A model generated the notes under the pieces. The model was not told where the DNA came from and did no database searches. It was given only the letters and a program-made list of their open reading frames with translations. A stretch of 64,000 nucleotides of DNA from an uncultured Bacteroidota bacterium. GTDB taxonomy: Bacteria > Bacteroidota > Bacteroidia > Chitinophagales > Chitinophagaceae. Of the stretch, positions 17,543 through 28,600 are shown in pieces. The stretch covers positions 1-64,000 of the forward strand of contig CAIUZK010000268.1 of the NCBI GenBank assembly GCA_903903635.1, given 5' to 3'. The stretch's first letter is position 1. Every line of letters starts with the position of its first letter. Both the position numbers and the translations under genes were made by a program.

Positions 17543-19306
17543 CTATTTTTTTGAAGTTTCGGTTACTACTACGTGAAATGGCGCACTGCTATTACTTAAA
17601 ACGCCTATGTCCGAAACCGCAATGAGCGAGAACTCATACGACATTCCCTCTTCAAGTTTTTCTGTCACAAACTGGCGGACCTCTTTTTTTAATTCGATTT
17701 CAGTGGCAATCACCTTCCCGTTCTGTGTCAGCCTGAAACCTTTCAGGTCGGGTATATCCGGAAATTGCCATTCGATGGTAGCCTTGTTGTAGTTATCTGC
17801 AGCTACTTTCTTTATCACGGGCGAAGGCAATTCCATACTGGGTGTCTGTACCGACACCGTATCGCTAAACACACTTTCGGTTTTTTGTTTGTTTACAGAT
17901 GATACACAAAACTTGCGCAAACCGGCTAACCCACGATCTATTACATAAGTAAAGCTGTTGCTCATAATTGGCTGATCTGTAGCCGACATAAATTTATTGT
18001 TCTGCTGGTCGTAGGCATATAGCTTGTAGTAGCTCGTCATACTGTCGCCAGCCATAGGCGGGTCCCAGCTCAGGTAGGCTGTTATCCTTCTGTCGCCCGA
18101 TACACTTTTTACCTTCAGGTTCTGGGGCTGGGGTGGTTCATTTACCGGGAAGTAACTAAATAGGTGGTCGCTGCTGGTTGTAGATACCCTGTCTTTGTAT
18201 AAGGTCTTTACCCGCACTCTTATGTAGCCGTTTACCTGCGAATGGGAATTATCGGTAAAACTCCGGGCAGATGGGTCAATAAGTCCCGATACCTGAGTAT
18301 AACCTGCCGGCATATTATCCTTTTCAATGTAATATCCCTTAATAAACTTTTCCTGATCCTTAGGAAAACTCCATTTCACTGACGTGCCTTCTTTGAAATA
18401 GAATCCCAACGATGCAATATTCGTTACGTCTGCTTTCTTGTATTCTTTCGGATGATCAATTGGGTCATACGCATACGACCGGATAATACCCTCTATATCA
18501 AATACCGATTCGGCAGCAACACTGTATTGAATGGGTGATGTACTGTTTACCGATTTATCATACCACGTATACACAGAAGGGTCTTTGCTGTCTTCGGGCA
18601 AGATACGGTTGGAATTTAATCTGATCCCTTCCCTGTATATATTGAAGCCGGCTACATGTGCTGTCTTTATTTTATCAGTATCTGCAACCCAGATCACCTT
18701 AATACCTTTATTATCTGCCGACACCTTAGAGGTCAGTTCCTGCACAACATCCAGATCAGGTATTGCCCCGAAATTCCAGGAGGTTTTTGCCAGCATTATT
18801 TCTGTTCCCTGTAGGAACAAGCCATATTGATAAGCAGACTTTAATGAAAGTGAATGGTCAATATATCCGAATCCGTTCAAAATAGCCAGTTCATAATCTT
18901 CAGTCATTTCTGCCGTAATCTTTCGCAACTCGTTTTCGTCGGTATTTAGTTTCTGTAAATACCTGGCCGGATCCGTATCCACTTGCTTGTGAGAACTGAA
19001 GAGGCGGTATAATTTCGGTTTTAGCAGACTCTCATCATACTTGTTGCATCCTGAAGTGGAAAGTTTTCTTTTGCTCCACAAGCCTGGCTGAATAGGCTCC
19101 TGATTTAATTTTACCCAGTTTTGCGTGCCGTCTTTTCTGCGTAGGTCGAAACCTGTATAAGACTTATCCCAGTGTTTGATGAACCAGAATAATTTCACTG
19201 TTTTACCGTCATTGCTTTGTGCCAGAAGTGTAACATTATCATTTTGCCCAAATAAATGATTTGAGTTTAACAACAATCCCAATGCCACAAATAATAAAGT
19301 TCTCAT
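17543..19306 (-). CDS. Secreted fibronectin type III-like domain protein
   Basis: Signal peptide; repeated beta-rich motifs such as AYLSWDPPMAGDSMTSYYKLYAYD and ATIEWQFPDIPDLKGFRLTQNGKVI. Confidence 0.65.
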   Translation of the reverse strand: MRTLLFVALGLLLNSNHLFGQNDNVTLLAQSNDGKTVKLFWFIKHWDKSYTGFDLRRKDGTQNWVKLNQEPIQPGLWSKRKLSTSGCNKYDESLLKPKLYRLFSSHKQVDTDPARYLQKLNTDENELRKITAEMTEDYELAILNGFGYIDHSLSLKSAYQYGLFLQGTEIMLAKTSWNFGAIPDLDVVQELTSKVSADNKGIKVIWVADTDKIKTAHVAGFNIYREGIRLNSNRILPEDSKDPSVYTWYDKSVNSTSPIQYSVAAESVFDIEGIIRSYAYDPIDHPKEYKKADVTNIASLGFYFKEGTSVKWSFPKDQEKFIKGYYIEKDNMPAGYTQVSGLIDPSARSFTDNSHSQVNGYIRVRVKTLYKDRVSTTSSDHLFSYFPVNEPPQPQNLKVKSVSGDRRITAYLSWDPPMAGDSMTSYYKLYAYDQQNNKFMSATDQPIMSNSFTYVIDRGLAGLRKFCVSSVNKQKTESVFSDTVSVQTPSMELPSPVIKKVAADNYNKATIEWQFPDIPDLKGFRLTQNGKVIATEIELKKEVRQFVTEKLEEGMSYEFSLIAVSDIGVLSNSSAPFHVVVTETSKK

Positions 19307-19384
19307 GTAATTTACGCTTATTTATCAGTTACAAGACCGTAATCTTAACCAATGATTGTTTATGTTTTGGGTCAGCCGGATAAA

Positions 19385-19582
19385 CTACTCCGGCCTCCGC
19401 AATGGTTTATTTTTATGCTTTTTTATATAAATAACTATACTTATCAAAAGTAGTAAGCTTACCAGCCATGATCCTCCTCTAGCTATATCTGCATAAGGAT
19501 AGTGATATATCGGGGCTATAGTCATGTAAGTAGCACAAAACAACCAAACGACACCTAGTATTATTACTGTTGATTTATACAT
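19385..19582 (-). CDS. Small two-TM hypothetical protein
   Basis: 65 aa with two hydrophobic stretches, VIILGVVWLFCATYMTIAPI and WLVSLLLLISIVIYI. Confidence 0.5.
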   Translation of the reverse strand: MYKSTVIILGVVWLFCATYMTIAPIYHYPYADIARGGSWLVSLLLLISIVIYIKKHKNKPLRRPE

Positions 19583-19914
19583 TTGAATTGATTTATACCA
19601 AAATCACATACAAAATTAAGCATTTGCAAGTGCATTGTGTCATTATTATTGCATCTATTCCTTAATGAGTATGTTAATCTGTTAAATATTTTTCCCAAAT
19701 CGTAATCTATTATTTAAGACTTCTTTCATTCATTAATCTGTAATGCCATGGTTGCGAAAGAGATTCATGATAATTACACTTCATTCTGTTCAAAACCAGG
19801 GTTGAAAATATTTGTATGGCTTAAAGTTATTTTTAACAATCCCCCTGCCATTTTTCTTCTATATTTATACGGTTTTTAATAATTATGTTTTCCCGGTATG
19901 CGGGATAGGTAGCT

Positions 19915-22536
19915 ATGAACATACAACGTGCCCACCCGGTTAATGAAATGCTTGCAAAGCTTATCTTCCTGATATTGCCCACGGCTGTATTGGGTTATTT
20001 TCTGCTGCTCATCGTTAACCAGTATTATTACCTGTTGCAAAACCATGCATTGCAGCAATCGCTTTATTTCGCCGCAGGCATGGCTATTGCCGCCATTTTT
20101 TACTCATTCCGTTTTAGATTTCTCCCCGCTTTTGTATTACTTATCCTGGGTTTGTTTACAGTATACAAGGGGCTAGACAAGTATGAAGTCGGTGAGTTTG
20201 ATGCGGTATATGTATCCATGGCCTTCAGGATCTTTGCCATCTTGTTTGCCGCAGGTTGGTTGGCAGGCTGGGGCTTCATCAGGCTCCGGTATTGGTCTGT
20301 TGGGCTTGCTGCTGTGTTGGTAAGCGCCTGTATTGCTCTTACTGCAAAGGCCAGTGCGCCCACCGTCAATGGTATCCTATGGTCGTTCACTCCTTCCCTG
20401 TTCTATTCTGTTTATATCATTTTTACTGCCGAGCAGATTTACAATTACAAAGACAAGTCGCAGAAGTTCTGGTGGTATCTTACCCGTCGTGTATTGCTGT
20501 TCAGTCTTCTGGCCGGGGCATGTTTGTGGAGTGTAGCCAAAAGGATGAAGCCGGAATTCGAAGAGGCGGTGGCCACATTTGGCGGTGGTGGAAAAGAAGG
20601 AAAGGGAGGCATGCTTAAAGAAAATAAAGATGGCACATTCGATATCAGGGATTATTCCAGGTTAAGCAGTTCGCTAAGCAGGAGTAAGCAATTGCTTTTC
20701 TGTGCCCATATCGACAATTTTTTCCCGGGCACAGATATTCCCAATCCGCTTTACCTCACCGCTTTTTATTTCACCAAATTCGATACCCTTACCGAAACCT
20801 TCGAGCGCGACAGTACCATTCCGTTCAATGATCTGTTTGAGCCCGATCCTTCAAAGATTCCCCTGTTTTATACAAAAACAGATTCTTCGGTTATTAAAAA
20901 CAGCCTTGGGCCTAAGTTACGAACCACTGTAGAGGTAGAGATTTACAACAAAATGCTCTCTCCCAGCACCTATATGGCGCCCAATGTGGGTTATTTTATT
21001 CAGCCTATAGCCGTTGAAAAGGACTTTCGTGAAGAATTTAAATCGGCTTTCCGCACCAAGAGTTATGTGTCGTTGCTCAACAGTGCCTACTTTGTTTACA
21101 ATGTTTCCAATCCCGAGGTCAGAAAGTTCCAGGAGAAGCGTTTTGAAGTGTTGCGCCAGGTCACCGATTTTGCCGATATCGATCCCCGGTTCATGAAGTA
21201 TTACACCTTCATGCCCGGTAATGATAAGTTCAGATCAATATCAGATCTTGCCCATAAAGTAGCTGATACCGCCAATACGCCTTTGGATAAAGTTCTGGCC
21301 ATCAGGAATTACTTCCTTTCAAAAGATGAGCATGGTGAGCGCCTGTATAAATACACCGATAACCCCGGTATACCCGACCTGCCCAATGCATCCAAACTAC
21401 TTTACTTTCTCAATGAGAATCATAAAGGGTACTGTGCTTATTATGCCGGGGCTACATTGTTTATGCTCAGGTCGCTCGGCATACCGTCGCGCATAGCTGT
21501 CGGATTTCTAACCGAAGAAAGAAGCGATAAAAATAAGGGCTGGTACTGGTATTACGCCAATCAGGCGCATGCATGGGTGCAGGTTTACTTCCCTGGTTAT
21601 GGCTGGCTCGATTTTGATACCACCGTGGGTAACGACAATGAGAACCGCCCCACTCCGCAGCCTGATGGCACACCACCTATGCAGCCGCCCAAGGCATGGC
21701 TTGCCGCCGATGGTATTGTCGAGGATTTGGATACTTTAAAGAAAACGGTGCGGATGTCTGTAAAGCAGATCGTTTTTCACGATAAAGAATATAAGCTTTC
21801 AGACCCTGTATCCATCAACATGGACATGAAAGTTGCCGTGGTATACCGCGACAGTCTGGCCATACCATTGAACATGGTGCAGAAGGGAGATCAGGGCACT
21901 GCCGTGTCCTATGCCGAAGTACTCAAGAAACTGGAGCCTGGCAACACGAATGATGGCCGCGAGATTATTAAAAAATTCCCCGCGCTTACTCCGGTTGATG
22001 AGGTTTACCTCAAAAGAAAGGATGTTGCAAAACCTAAAGAAAAGAAAGAGGTGGCCTCTGAGGCTAAACCTGTCACAGCGCAGAAATTGTTGTGGATCTT
22101 GGTTGGGCTTTTGGTGTTTTTCCTGCTGCTGTTGCTGGCAGCCCCTGTTTTGGTTCTGTGGTACTACCTGCTGAGACATCGTAATGCCGATCCGCAGGGT
22201 AATAAATCTTACTGGGCATACAGAGCCGCTACCTATTATCTGCATATGTGTGGCATTTTCCGAGGATCCCTTACTCCTATGAAATTTGCCAATGATATTG
22301 TAGACCCACGTCTTGGTACTTCATTTGTCCGGTTCATGAATGTGTACCTGAAAAAGAAATATGCAAAGCAAACATTGAACGTTAATGAGCAGCAGCTTGT
22401 TAATGAGTTTTTACACCCCTTCCTGCAAACAGCGAAGCAGAAAATTAAGTTTTCAGATCGCTTTTCAGGATTTTTAAACCCTGTGAGGTGTGCCGGATTT
22501 TTTGTTATGCCTGACGAAGATGAAAAAGAAGCTTAA
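19915..22536 (+). CDS. Transglutaminase-like domain membrane protein
   Basis: N-terminal TM segments; KGYCAYYAGATLFMLRSLGIPSRIAVGF...ANQAHAWVQVYFPGYGWLDFDTT (Cys/His/Asp triad); C-terminal TM. Confidence 0.88.
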   Translation: MNIQRAHPVNEMLAKLIFLILPTAVLGYFLLLIVNQYYYLLQNHALQQSLYFAAGMAIAAIFYSFRFRFLPAFVLLILGLFTVYKGLDKYEVGEFDAVYVSMAFRIFAILFAAGWLAGWGFIRLRYWSVGLAAVLVSACIALTAKASAPTVNGILWSFTPSLFYSVYIIFTAEQIYNYKDKSQKFWWYLTRRVLLFSLLAGACLWSVAKRMKPEFEEAVATFGGGGKEGKGGMLKENKDGTFDIRDYSRLSSSLSRSKQLLFCAHIDNFFPGTDIPNPLYLTAFYFTKFDTLTETFERDSTIPFNDLFEPDPSKIPLFYTKTDSSVIKNSLGPKLRTTVEVEIYNKMLSPSTYMAPNVGYFIQPIAVEKDFREEFKSAFRTKSYVSLLNSAYFVYNVSNPEVRKFQEKRFEVLRQVTDFADIDPRFMKYYTFMPGNDKFRSISDLAHKVADTANTPLDKVLAIRNYFLSKDEHGERLYKYTDNPGIPDLPNASKLLYFLNENHKGYCAYYAGATLFMLRSLGIPSRIAVGFLTEERSDKNKGWYWYYANQAHAWVQVYFPGYGWLDFDTTVGNDNENRPTPQPDGTPPMQPPKAWLAADGIVEDLDTLKKTVRMSVKQIVFHDKEYKLSDPVSINMDMKVAVVYRDSLAIPLNMVQKGDQGTAVSYAEVLKKLEPGNTNDGREIIKKFPALTPVDEVYLKRKDVAKPKEKKEVASEAKPVTAQKLLWILVGLLVFFLLLLLAAPVLVLWYYLLRHRNADPQGNKSYWAYRAATYYLHMCGIFRGSLTPMKFANDIVDPRLGTSFVRFMNVYLKKKYAKQTLNVNEQQLVNEFLHPFLQTAKQKIKFSDRFSGFLNPVRCAGFFVMPDEDEKEA

Positions 22537-22640
22537 ATTTGCCGCGGCCTGACCCGGATTATTGGTAATATTTTTGGTAACAACGGTGGGTTGAGCATTG
22601 TTCGGGCATCTGGTATTGATAACTTATTTATTGAACAACA

Positions 22641-24926
22641 TTGAGAAACAAAGCAGAAAATAAGAATAACGTTAAACCGGGTGATAAAAAAGATCAGCCA
22701 CAAAAATTGAAACGGTCCATTCGTATACTCTGGATGCTGTTTCTTTCTTTTATGGTTTTCTTTCCGTTACTGATATGGGCTATTAATGCCGGCCTGCTAG
22801 GCTATATGCCATCGCTTTCCGAACTGGAAAACCCGCAGAGCGCCCTATCGTCTGATGTGCTTTCGGCCGATGGTTCCATGCTTGGCCGCTATTATGTTAC
22901 CGACCGCTCCAACAGTAAATACGCTGACATTTCTCAGAATGTTTTCCATGCCCTGCTCGCAGCCGAAGATGAACGTTTTTATAACCATGCCGGTATCGAC
23001 CCGATCGCTACAATTGCTATTCCGGTTTATGCGCTGCTCAACAAGAAAAGAGGGTCGTCTACTATTACCCAGCAGTTGGCCAAGAACCTGTTTCCCAGGA
23101 AAAGTGTCAATATGTTTACATTGCCTGTTCTGAAACTCAAGGAATGGATACTTGCCGTAAAACTGGAAAGAAATCTTACCAAGAATGAGATACTTACCCT
23201 ATATCTGAATACCGTTCCTTTTGGCGACAATGTTTATGGCATCAAGAATGCATCGCTTACTTTTTATAATGTAATGCCCGATAAGGTAACTGTTGATCAG
23301 GCCGCTTCGTTGATTGGTATGCTGAAAGCCAATACTGCTTATAATCCTCGCAGCCATCCTAAAAAGTCAAAGGAGCGCAGAAACGTTGTATTGGAGCAAA
23401 TGAATAAGTACGACTACATTAGCGACGATACCCTCAAGGCGCTCAAGGCCAGGGAAACACCGCTCAATTATCACAAAATAGATTATCACGATGGTATAGC
23501 GCCCTATTTCCGTATGATTGTGGAGCAGCAGGTAAAGCAGGTCTTGAAGGACCTTAAAAAACCTGATGGCACACCTTATGATGTATATAAAGACGGCCTC
23601 AAGATTTGGACGACTATAGATGTGCGCATGCAGATGTATGCCGAAGAGGCTATGCAGGAGCATTTGACAGCCTGGCAGAAGACCTTTATGAACCAGACTG
23701 CCTACAAAGACGGAACAGTTTGGAACAGAGAAGGCCCTATACAAACGGTTCTTAACCTGGCAATAAAGACCTGCGACAGGTATCAGTCATTCCGCAATCA
23801 GGATATGCCCGAGGAAAAGGCGCTTGCCCAGATGAAAGTACCCATCAAAATGAAGGTATTCGCCTGGAATAAAGCACGGTCGAAAGATACCGTAATGAGC
23901 CCTATCGACTCCATCAAGTACATGAAACTGTTTTTGCAGGCTGGCTTTATGGCTATGGACCCCAATACAGGCATAGTAAAGGCCTGGGTGGGTGGTATAG
24001 ACCACAATTTCTTCCAGTTCGATCACGTCAATATTAATGCCAAAAGGCAGGTGGGCTCTACCATAAAACCACTGCTTTATACCTTTGCGGTCGACAATGG
24101 TTTCGATCCTTGTTCTTCCATAGAGACAACCCCCCAGGATTTCCCCACCAAGCAGGGCTATAATGCCGATAAGGGCGCGACCAACGATCCCCATGTGTCC
24201 ATGAAATACGCATTGGCCTTGTCTATCAACAATGCTGCGCTCTATGTGCTCAGGCAGGTGGGTATAGATCCGTTTGTCGATTTTGTGCATAAATGCAATA
24301 TCACCAGCCGTATCGATAAAGTGCCCGCAGTAGCCTTGGGCGTTTCAGATATTTCGTTGTTCGAGATGCTGGGAGCATATACCATGTTCCCCGGCAAAGG
24401 GGTCAATACCCAGCCATTCTTTATCACACGTATCGAAGATAAAAACGGGATGTTGGTAAAAAGCTTTGCTCCTGTACAAAAAGAGGTTATTAATGCCACA
24501 GTGGCTTATAAAATGGTGAATATGATGCGGGGCGTAGTTAACTTCGGAACAGGTGGCCGCCTGCGTGGCAAGTACCAGATAACCAGCGATATTGCAGGCA
24601 AAACCGGTACTACCAGCAATCAGGCTGATGCCTGGTTTATTGGCTATACTCCCGACCTCATAGCCGGAGCATGGGTAGGGTGTAACGATCGCGAATTCCG
24701 GTTCCGTAGCGAAGATCTGGGCCAGGGTGCTGCTTCGGCGCTGCCTATCTGGGCTTTGTTTATGAAGAAAGTCTGGGCGGATAAGAACCTCAATATTGAT
24801 CCTAAAAAAATCTTTACTGCCCCCGATGGCTGGAAAGATTGTCTTTCTTCAGATTCACTGATCATCAAGGCAGGCACACCCCAGGATTTATTGGACCCTG
24901 TGCCCAGCGCCAGTGTTGATGATTAA
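22641..24926 (+). CDS. Penicillin-binding protein 1A (transglycosylase/transpeptidase)
   Basis: AEDERFYNHAGIDPIA (GT51), GSSTITQQLAKNLFPRK, VGSTIKPLLYTFAVDNG, AGKTGTTSNQADAWFIGY (KTGT). TTG start. Confidence 0.95.
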   Translation: MRNKAENKNNVKPGDKKDQPQKLKRSIRILWMLFLSFMVFFPLLIWAINAGLLGYMPSLSELENPQSALSSDVLSADGSMLGRYYVTDRSNSKYADISQNVFHALLAAEDERFYNHAGIDPIATIAIPVYALLNKKRGSSTITQQLAKNLFPRKSVNMFTLPVLKLKEWILAVKLERNLTKNEILTLYLNTVPFGDNVYGIKNASLTFYNVMPDKVTVDQAASLIGMLKANTAYNPRSHPKKSKERRNVVLEQMNKYDYISDDTLKALKARETPLNYHKIDYHDGIAPYFRMIVEQQVKQVLKDLKKPDGTPYDVYKDGLKIWTTIDVRMQMYAEEAMQEHLTAWQKTFMNQTAYKDGTVWNREGPIQTVLNLAIKTCDRYQSFRNQDMPEEKALAQMKVPIKMKVFAWNKARSKDTVMSPIDSIKYMKLFLQAGFMAMDPNTGIVKAWVGGIDHNFFQFDHVNINAKRQVGSTIKPLLYTFAVDNGFDPCSSIETTPQDFPTKQGYNADKGATNDPHVSMKYALALSINNAALYVLRQVGIDPFVDFVHKCNITSRIDKVPAVALGVSDISLFEMLGAYTMFPGKGVNTQPFFITRIEDKNGMLVKSFAPVQKEVINATVAYKMVNMMRGVVNFGTGGRLRGKYQITSDIAGKTGTTSNQADAWFIGYTPDLIAGAWVGCNDREFRFRSEDLGQGAASALPIWALFMKKVWADKNLNIDPKKIFTAPDGWKDCLSSDSLIIKAGTPQDLLDPVPSASVDD

Positions 24927-24949
24927 TGAAAATCTCAGCCTGCGATTAG

Positions 24950-25447
24950 TTATTTGGTGTAGTACCAGTACCGGTGATCATAGGTATCAGTATATGCGTA
25001 ATTTGTATTGATGACTTTAAGCACAAGGCTATCAGCGGTCAGTAAAATGATCCGGGTGTCCCAACCAGGAGTAGCAAAACGGATGTATTGTTCATCGCTG
25101 CTCAGAACCCATGCTTTCCTCCTGTATTCCTGGTAGTTGTTATCCAGTTCATCCGGCGATTGAATCGTTTCTATTGCGCTGGAATCACTAGCCTCAAATG
25201 CGCCGTAATTCGAAATGATATTGGTAAAGAATTGTATGTTGGCCTTGCTGCTATAGCCGGTAAAGATATATACCGAATCAAGGCCGTATAATGAAACAGG
25301 ATAATATCCTACCGAATCCACTTCCTTTTGCAAATACCACTTATGCACAGTAAGCTGGGTCATGGTATTCGAAAACACTGGCCCGGGTATCTGCTTTTGG
25401 CAAGATACCATAATAAAAAAAGGAATCAGGTATATAAGGTTTTTCAT
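24950..25447 (-). CDS. Hypothetical lipoprotein
   Basis: MKNLIYLIPFFIMVSCQKQ lipobox. Confidence 0.6.
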   Translation of the reverse strand: MKNLIYLIPFFIMVSCQKQIPGPVFSNTMTQLTVHKWYLQKEVDSVGYYPVSLYGLDSVYIFTGYSSKANIQFFTNIISNYGAFEASDSSAIETIQSPDELDNNYQEYRRKAWVLSSDEQYIRFATPGWDTRIILLTADSLVLKVINTNYAYTDTYDHRYWYYTK

Positions 25448-25600
25448 CGTTCAAAGATAATCTGCGTATTGAATGCAGCACTTCAAATTTTAATAAATTA
25501 TCCATATTTTTGCACTGATTCAATTTCTCAATGACTTTCAACATACGAATACGCCATTTTTATATGTTGCTTTTTTGGTTAAACCTCTTCAACAAACAAA

Positions 25601-28600
25601 ATGAAAAACACTCTATCAGTTAGGTCTTTATCTACAAAAGCCAATTCCTTCAATGTCGTTAAGAATGCTTTGTTTTTAGTGCTTGCTTGCATTATGACAT
25701 CGCTTCCTTTGGTAACCCATGCCCAGATATCCGGACTATCCTCTGTCTGTCTCGGTTCCAATATCACATTAACAGATCCTTTATCCGGAAGTACCTGGAG
25801 CAGCAGTAATGGAGCCATTGCCACAGTGGGTGCATCTACCGGAGTAGTTCATGGTGTGAGTGCCGGTACTGTATATATTTATTGCTCCAATGGCACTACC
25901 ACCGACAGTGTATCTATAACAGTAAATCCGGTTCCAGCGCCTATTACCGGCCCTACAATAATTTATGGCCCTCCTCTTTACATTTATGGAGGAATGGGTA
26001 CCCTGGCGGATGCAACACCCGGAGGTACATGGACGTCAAGCAATACACTTGTGGCAAGCATTGCGGTTACAGGAGTTGCCACAGGTGTGGCGTGCGGCAA
26101 CCCGATTTTCACATATACGTTACCGACAGGCTGTTTTGCAAGCCAGCTTGATACAGTTGTTTGCGGTCCGGGCACTCCATGGTTTTATTATAGCATTACC
26201 GGCGGGTCAACCCCTGTTTGCGTTGGTGCTTCAGTCACTTTAGCCGATACCGCTGCAGGAGGCCATTGGGTAAGCAGCAATACATCTATTGCTGTAATTG
26301 GTTCTGCTACCGGAGTCCTGACCGGCATTTCTGCCGGGACGTGCAACATCCTTTATGTACTAGGATCGTCTTATGCCAGCACAACAATTACTGTAAGCCC
26401 TACCCCTGCACCCATTAGCGGGCCTGGTATTGGATTATGCGTTGGCAGCACCTTGACTTATGTCGACACGACTCCTGGCGGCCACTGGTCTTCAAGCAAC
26501 CCCGCTATTGCAACAATAGCTACATTCTCAGGCATCCTTACAGTAGTTGTTCCCGGATGCGTAACGCTAACTTATACTGTTGGTAGTTGTTTTTCTTCAA
26601 CAAGTTATCTATGCTTCACCGATTTGCCAATTCCACCATCAATACCGTATTCATTATGTATCGGAGCTTCCTATACCTGCAGCAGTGGTACCTCCGGCGG
26701 TTCATGGAGCAGCAGCAATCCTGCAGTTGGAACCATAGGGCCACTTTCAGGAGTACTATCAGGAATATCTTCGGGGGTTACCACGATTTCATATACACTT
26801 CCTACCGGCTGCGCCCGTACGCAAACAGTAACGATTAATCCGTTGCCCTCGCCGATAACTGGGTTTAAGAGGATTTGCTATCCATTCGGGGCTACCACAT
26901 TACATGACAGCGCTTCAGGTGGTATTTGGAGCAGTAATAATACCGGTATTGCATTTATCGGTTCAGTTTCAGGCATAGTAACACCAGACACAGCTATAGG
27001 ACTTGATACCATAACATATACACTGTCAACAGGCTGTTTTACGACGACTACTGTTAGTGTGATGCCTCCTCCTATCTCGCCCGGTGTCATATTTGGGCCA
27101 AATTCCGTATGTGCAGGTTCGTGCGTTACTGAAACGGACTTAATTGGCGGAGGAGTCTGGGGTATCAGCAGTCCGCCTATAGCCACAATCAGCGCTACAG
27201 GTATTGTTTGCGGTTTGTCTTCCGGCATTGCAACTATTTCTATTACCGGCACCTGCCCGGCTACCAAAACCATTACTATAATCCCGGCAATTGCACCGAT
27301 TACAGGCAGTTCAACAGTGTGTACAGGCAGTTCTATAACGCTAAGTAACATTGCTCCGGGCGGCACATGGACAAGCAGTAATAGTTCAGTAGCAACAGTT
27401 GGTTCTTTATCCGGAATTGTCTCAGGTATAGGTAGCGGGACAGCTACTATCACCTACACCATTTCCAGCACTGGCTGCTATTCAATCAGGACAATTACTG
27501 TTTCTCCCATCCCCGCAGCATATGGCATTTCCGGGGGTGGCGCTATATGTGCCGGATCGTCTGGTGTGCATATTGGTTTAGTAAATTCTGTGTCAGGTAT
27601 CAATTATCAATTGCTTAATGGCTTAACTCCGGTTATTACATTAGCTGGTACCGGTTCTGCTCTTGATTATGGTCCGCAATCAGTTGCAGGTACCTATACT
27701 GTTGTAGCTACTAATCCTGTTACAACCTGTAGTGTTACCATGTCCGGCAGCGCTAGTATCACAGTAAATCCGGTCCCGGCTCCAATTTCAGGGCCAACGG
27801 CAGTTTGTGTGGGTTCATCAGGTTCATTAACTTCTTCACCTGGTGCAGGTACATGGTCAAGCAGTAATATAGCCGTTGCAAGCATAGGCACCAGTGGAGT
27901 GGTAAACGCTCTGTCTTCAGGAACAACAAACATTACCTATACATTACCCGGTACAGGTTGCTATACAACCAAAACGGTAACTGCTACCTCTGCTCCTTGC
28001 CCACTACCCGCAATACCACCGGTTTGTGTGGGCATCCCTACTACCATAACCGATTGCATCCCCGGTGGTGTATGGACCAGCAGCACATTATTCATAGCCG
28101 GCATTGGCTATTTATCTGGTACGATTACCGGAGTAACACCCGGTATCGATACGATAACCTACTCGTTAGGTACCGGATGCATCGTTACTACAACCGTATC
28201 AGTAATCTCTGCCCCGGCTATTATTACAGGACCTTCTTTTGCCTGCACCGGCTCTACCATTACCCTCAGCGACATTACCCCATCCGGCACATGGACCAGC
28301 AGCGCTACAGCCACAGCTATCATCAGCGGCTCGGGCATTGTTACGGGAGTTACTGCGGGCACAACCACAATATCATACACTGTTTCAGGTTGTACAGCTA
28401 CAAAAATCATTACTGTTAATCCCACGCCCTCACCTATTGGTGGCCCGGCCACCCTATGCCAGTCGGCAACTGCCACTCAGACCAATTCAGTGCCGGGAGG
28501 CACATGGTCCATAACGCCCGCAGGCATTGCATCTATCGATTCGGTTACTGGTTTAGTCACCGGACTTACACCAGGATCAGCAACGGTATCTTATGCAATA

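Noticed and set aside
26878-27453. Long minus-strand ORFs across the giant repeat protein (e.g. 191 aa)
   Set aside because: Arise from the repeated Gly/Ser/Thr codon pattern of the sense gene; repeated at the same register in other repeats.
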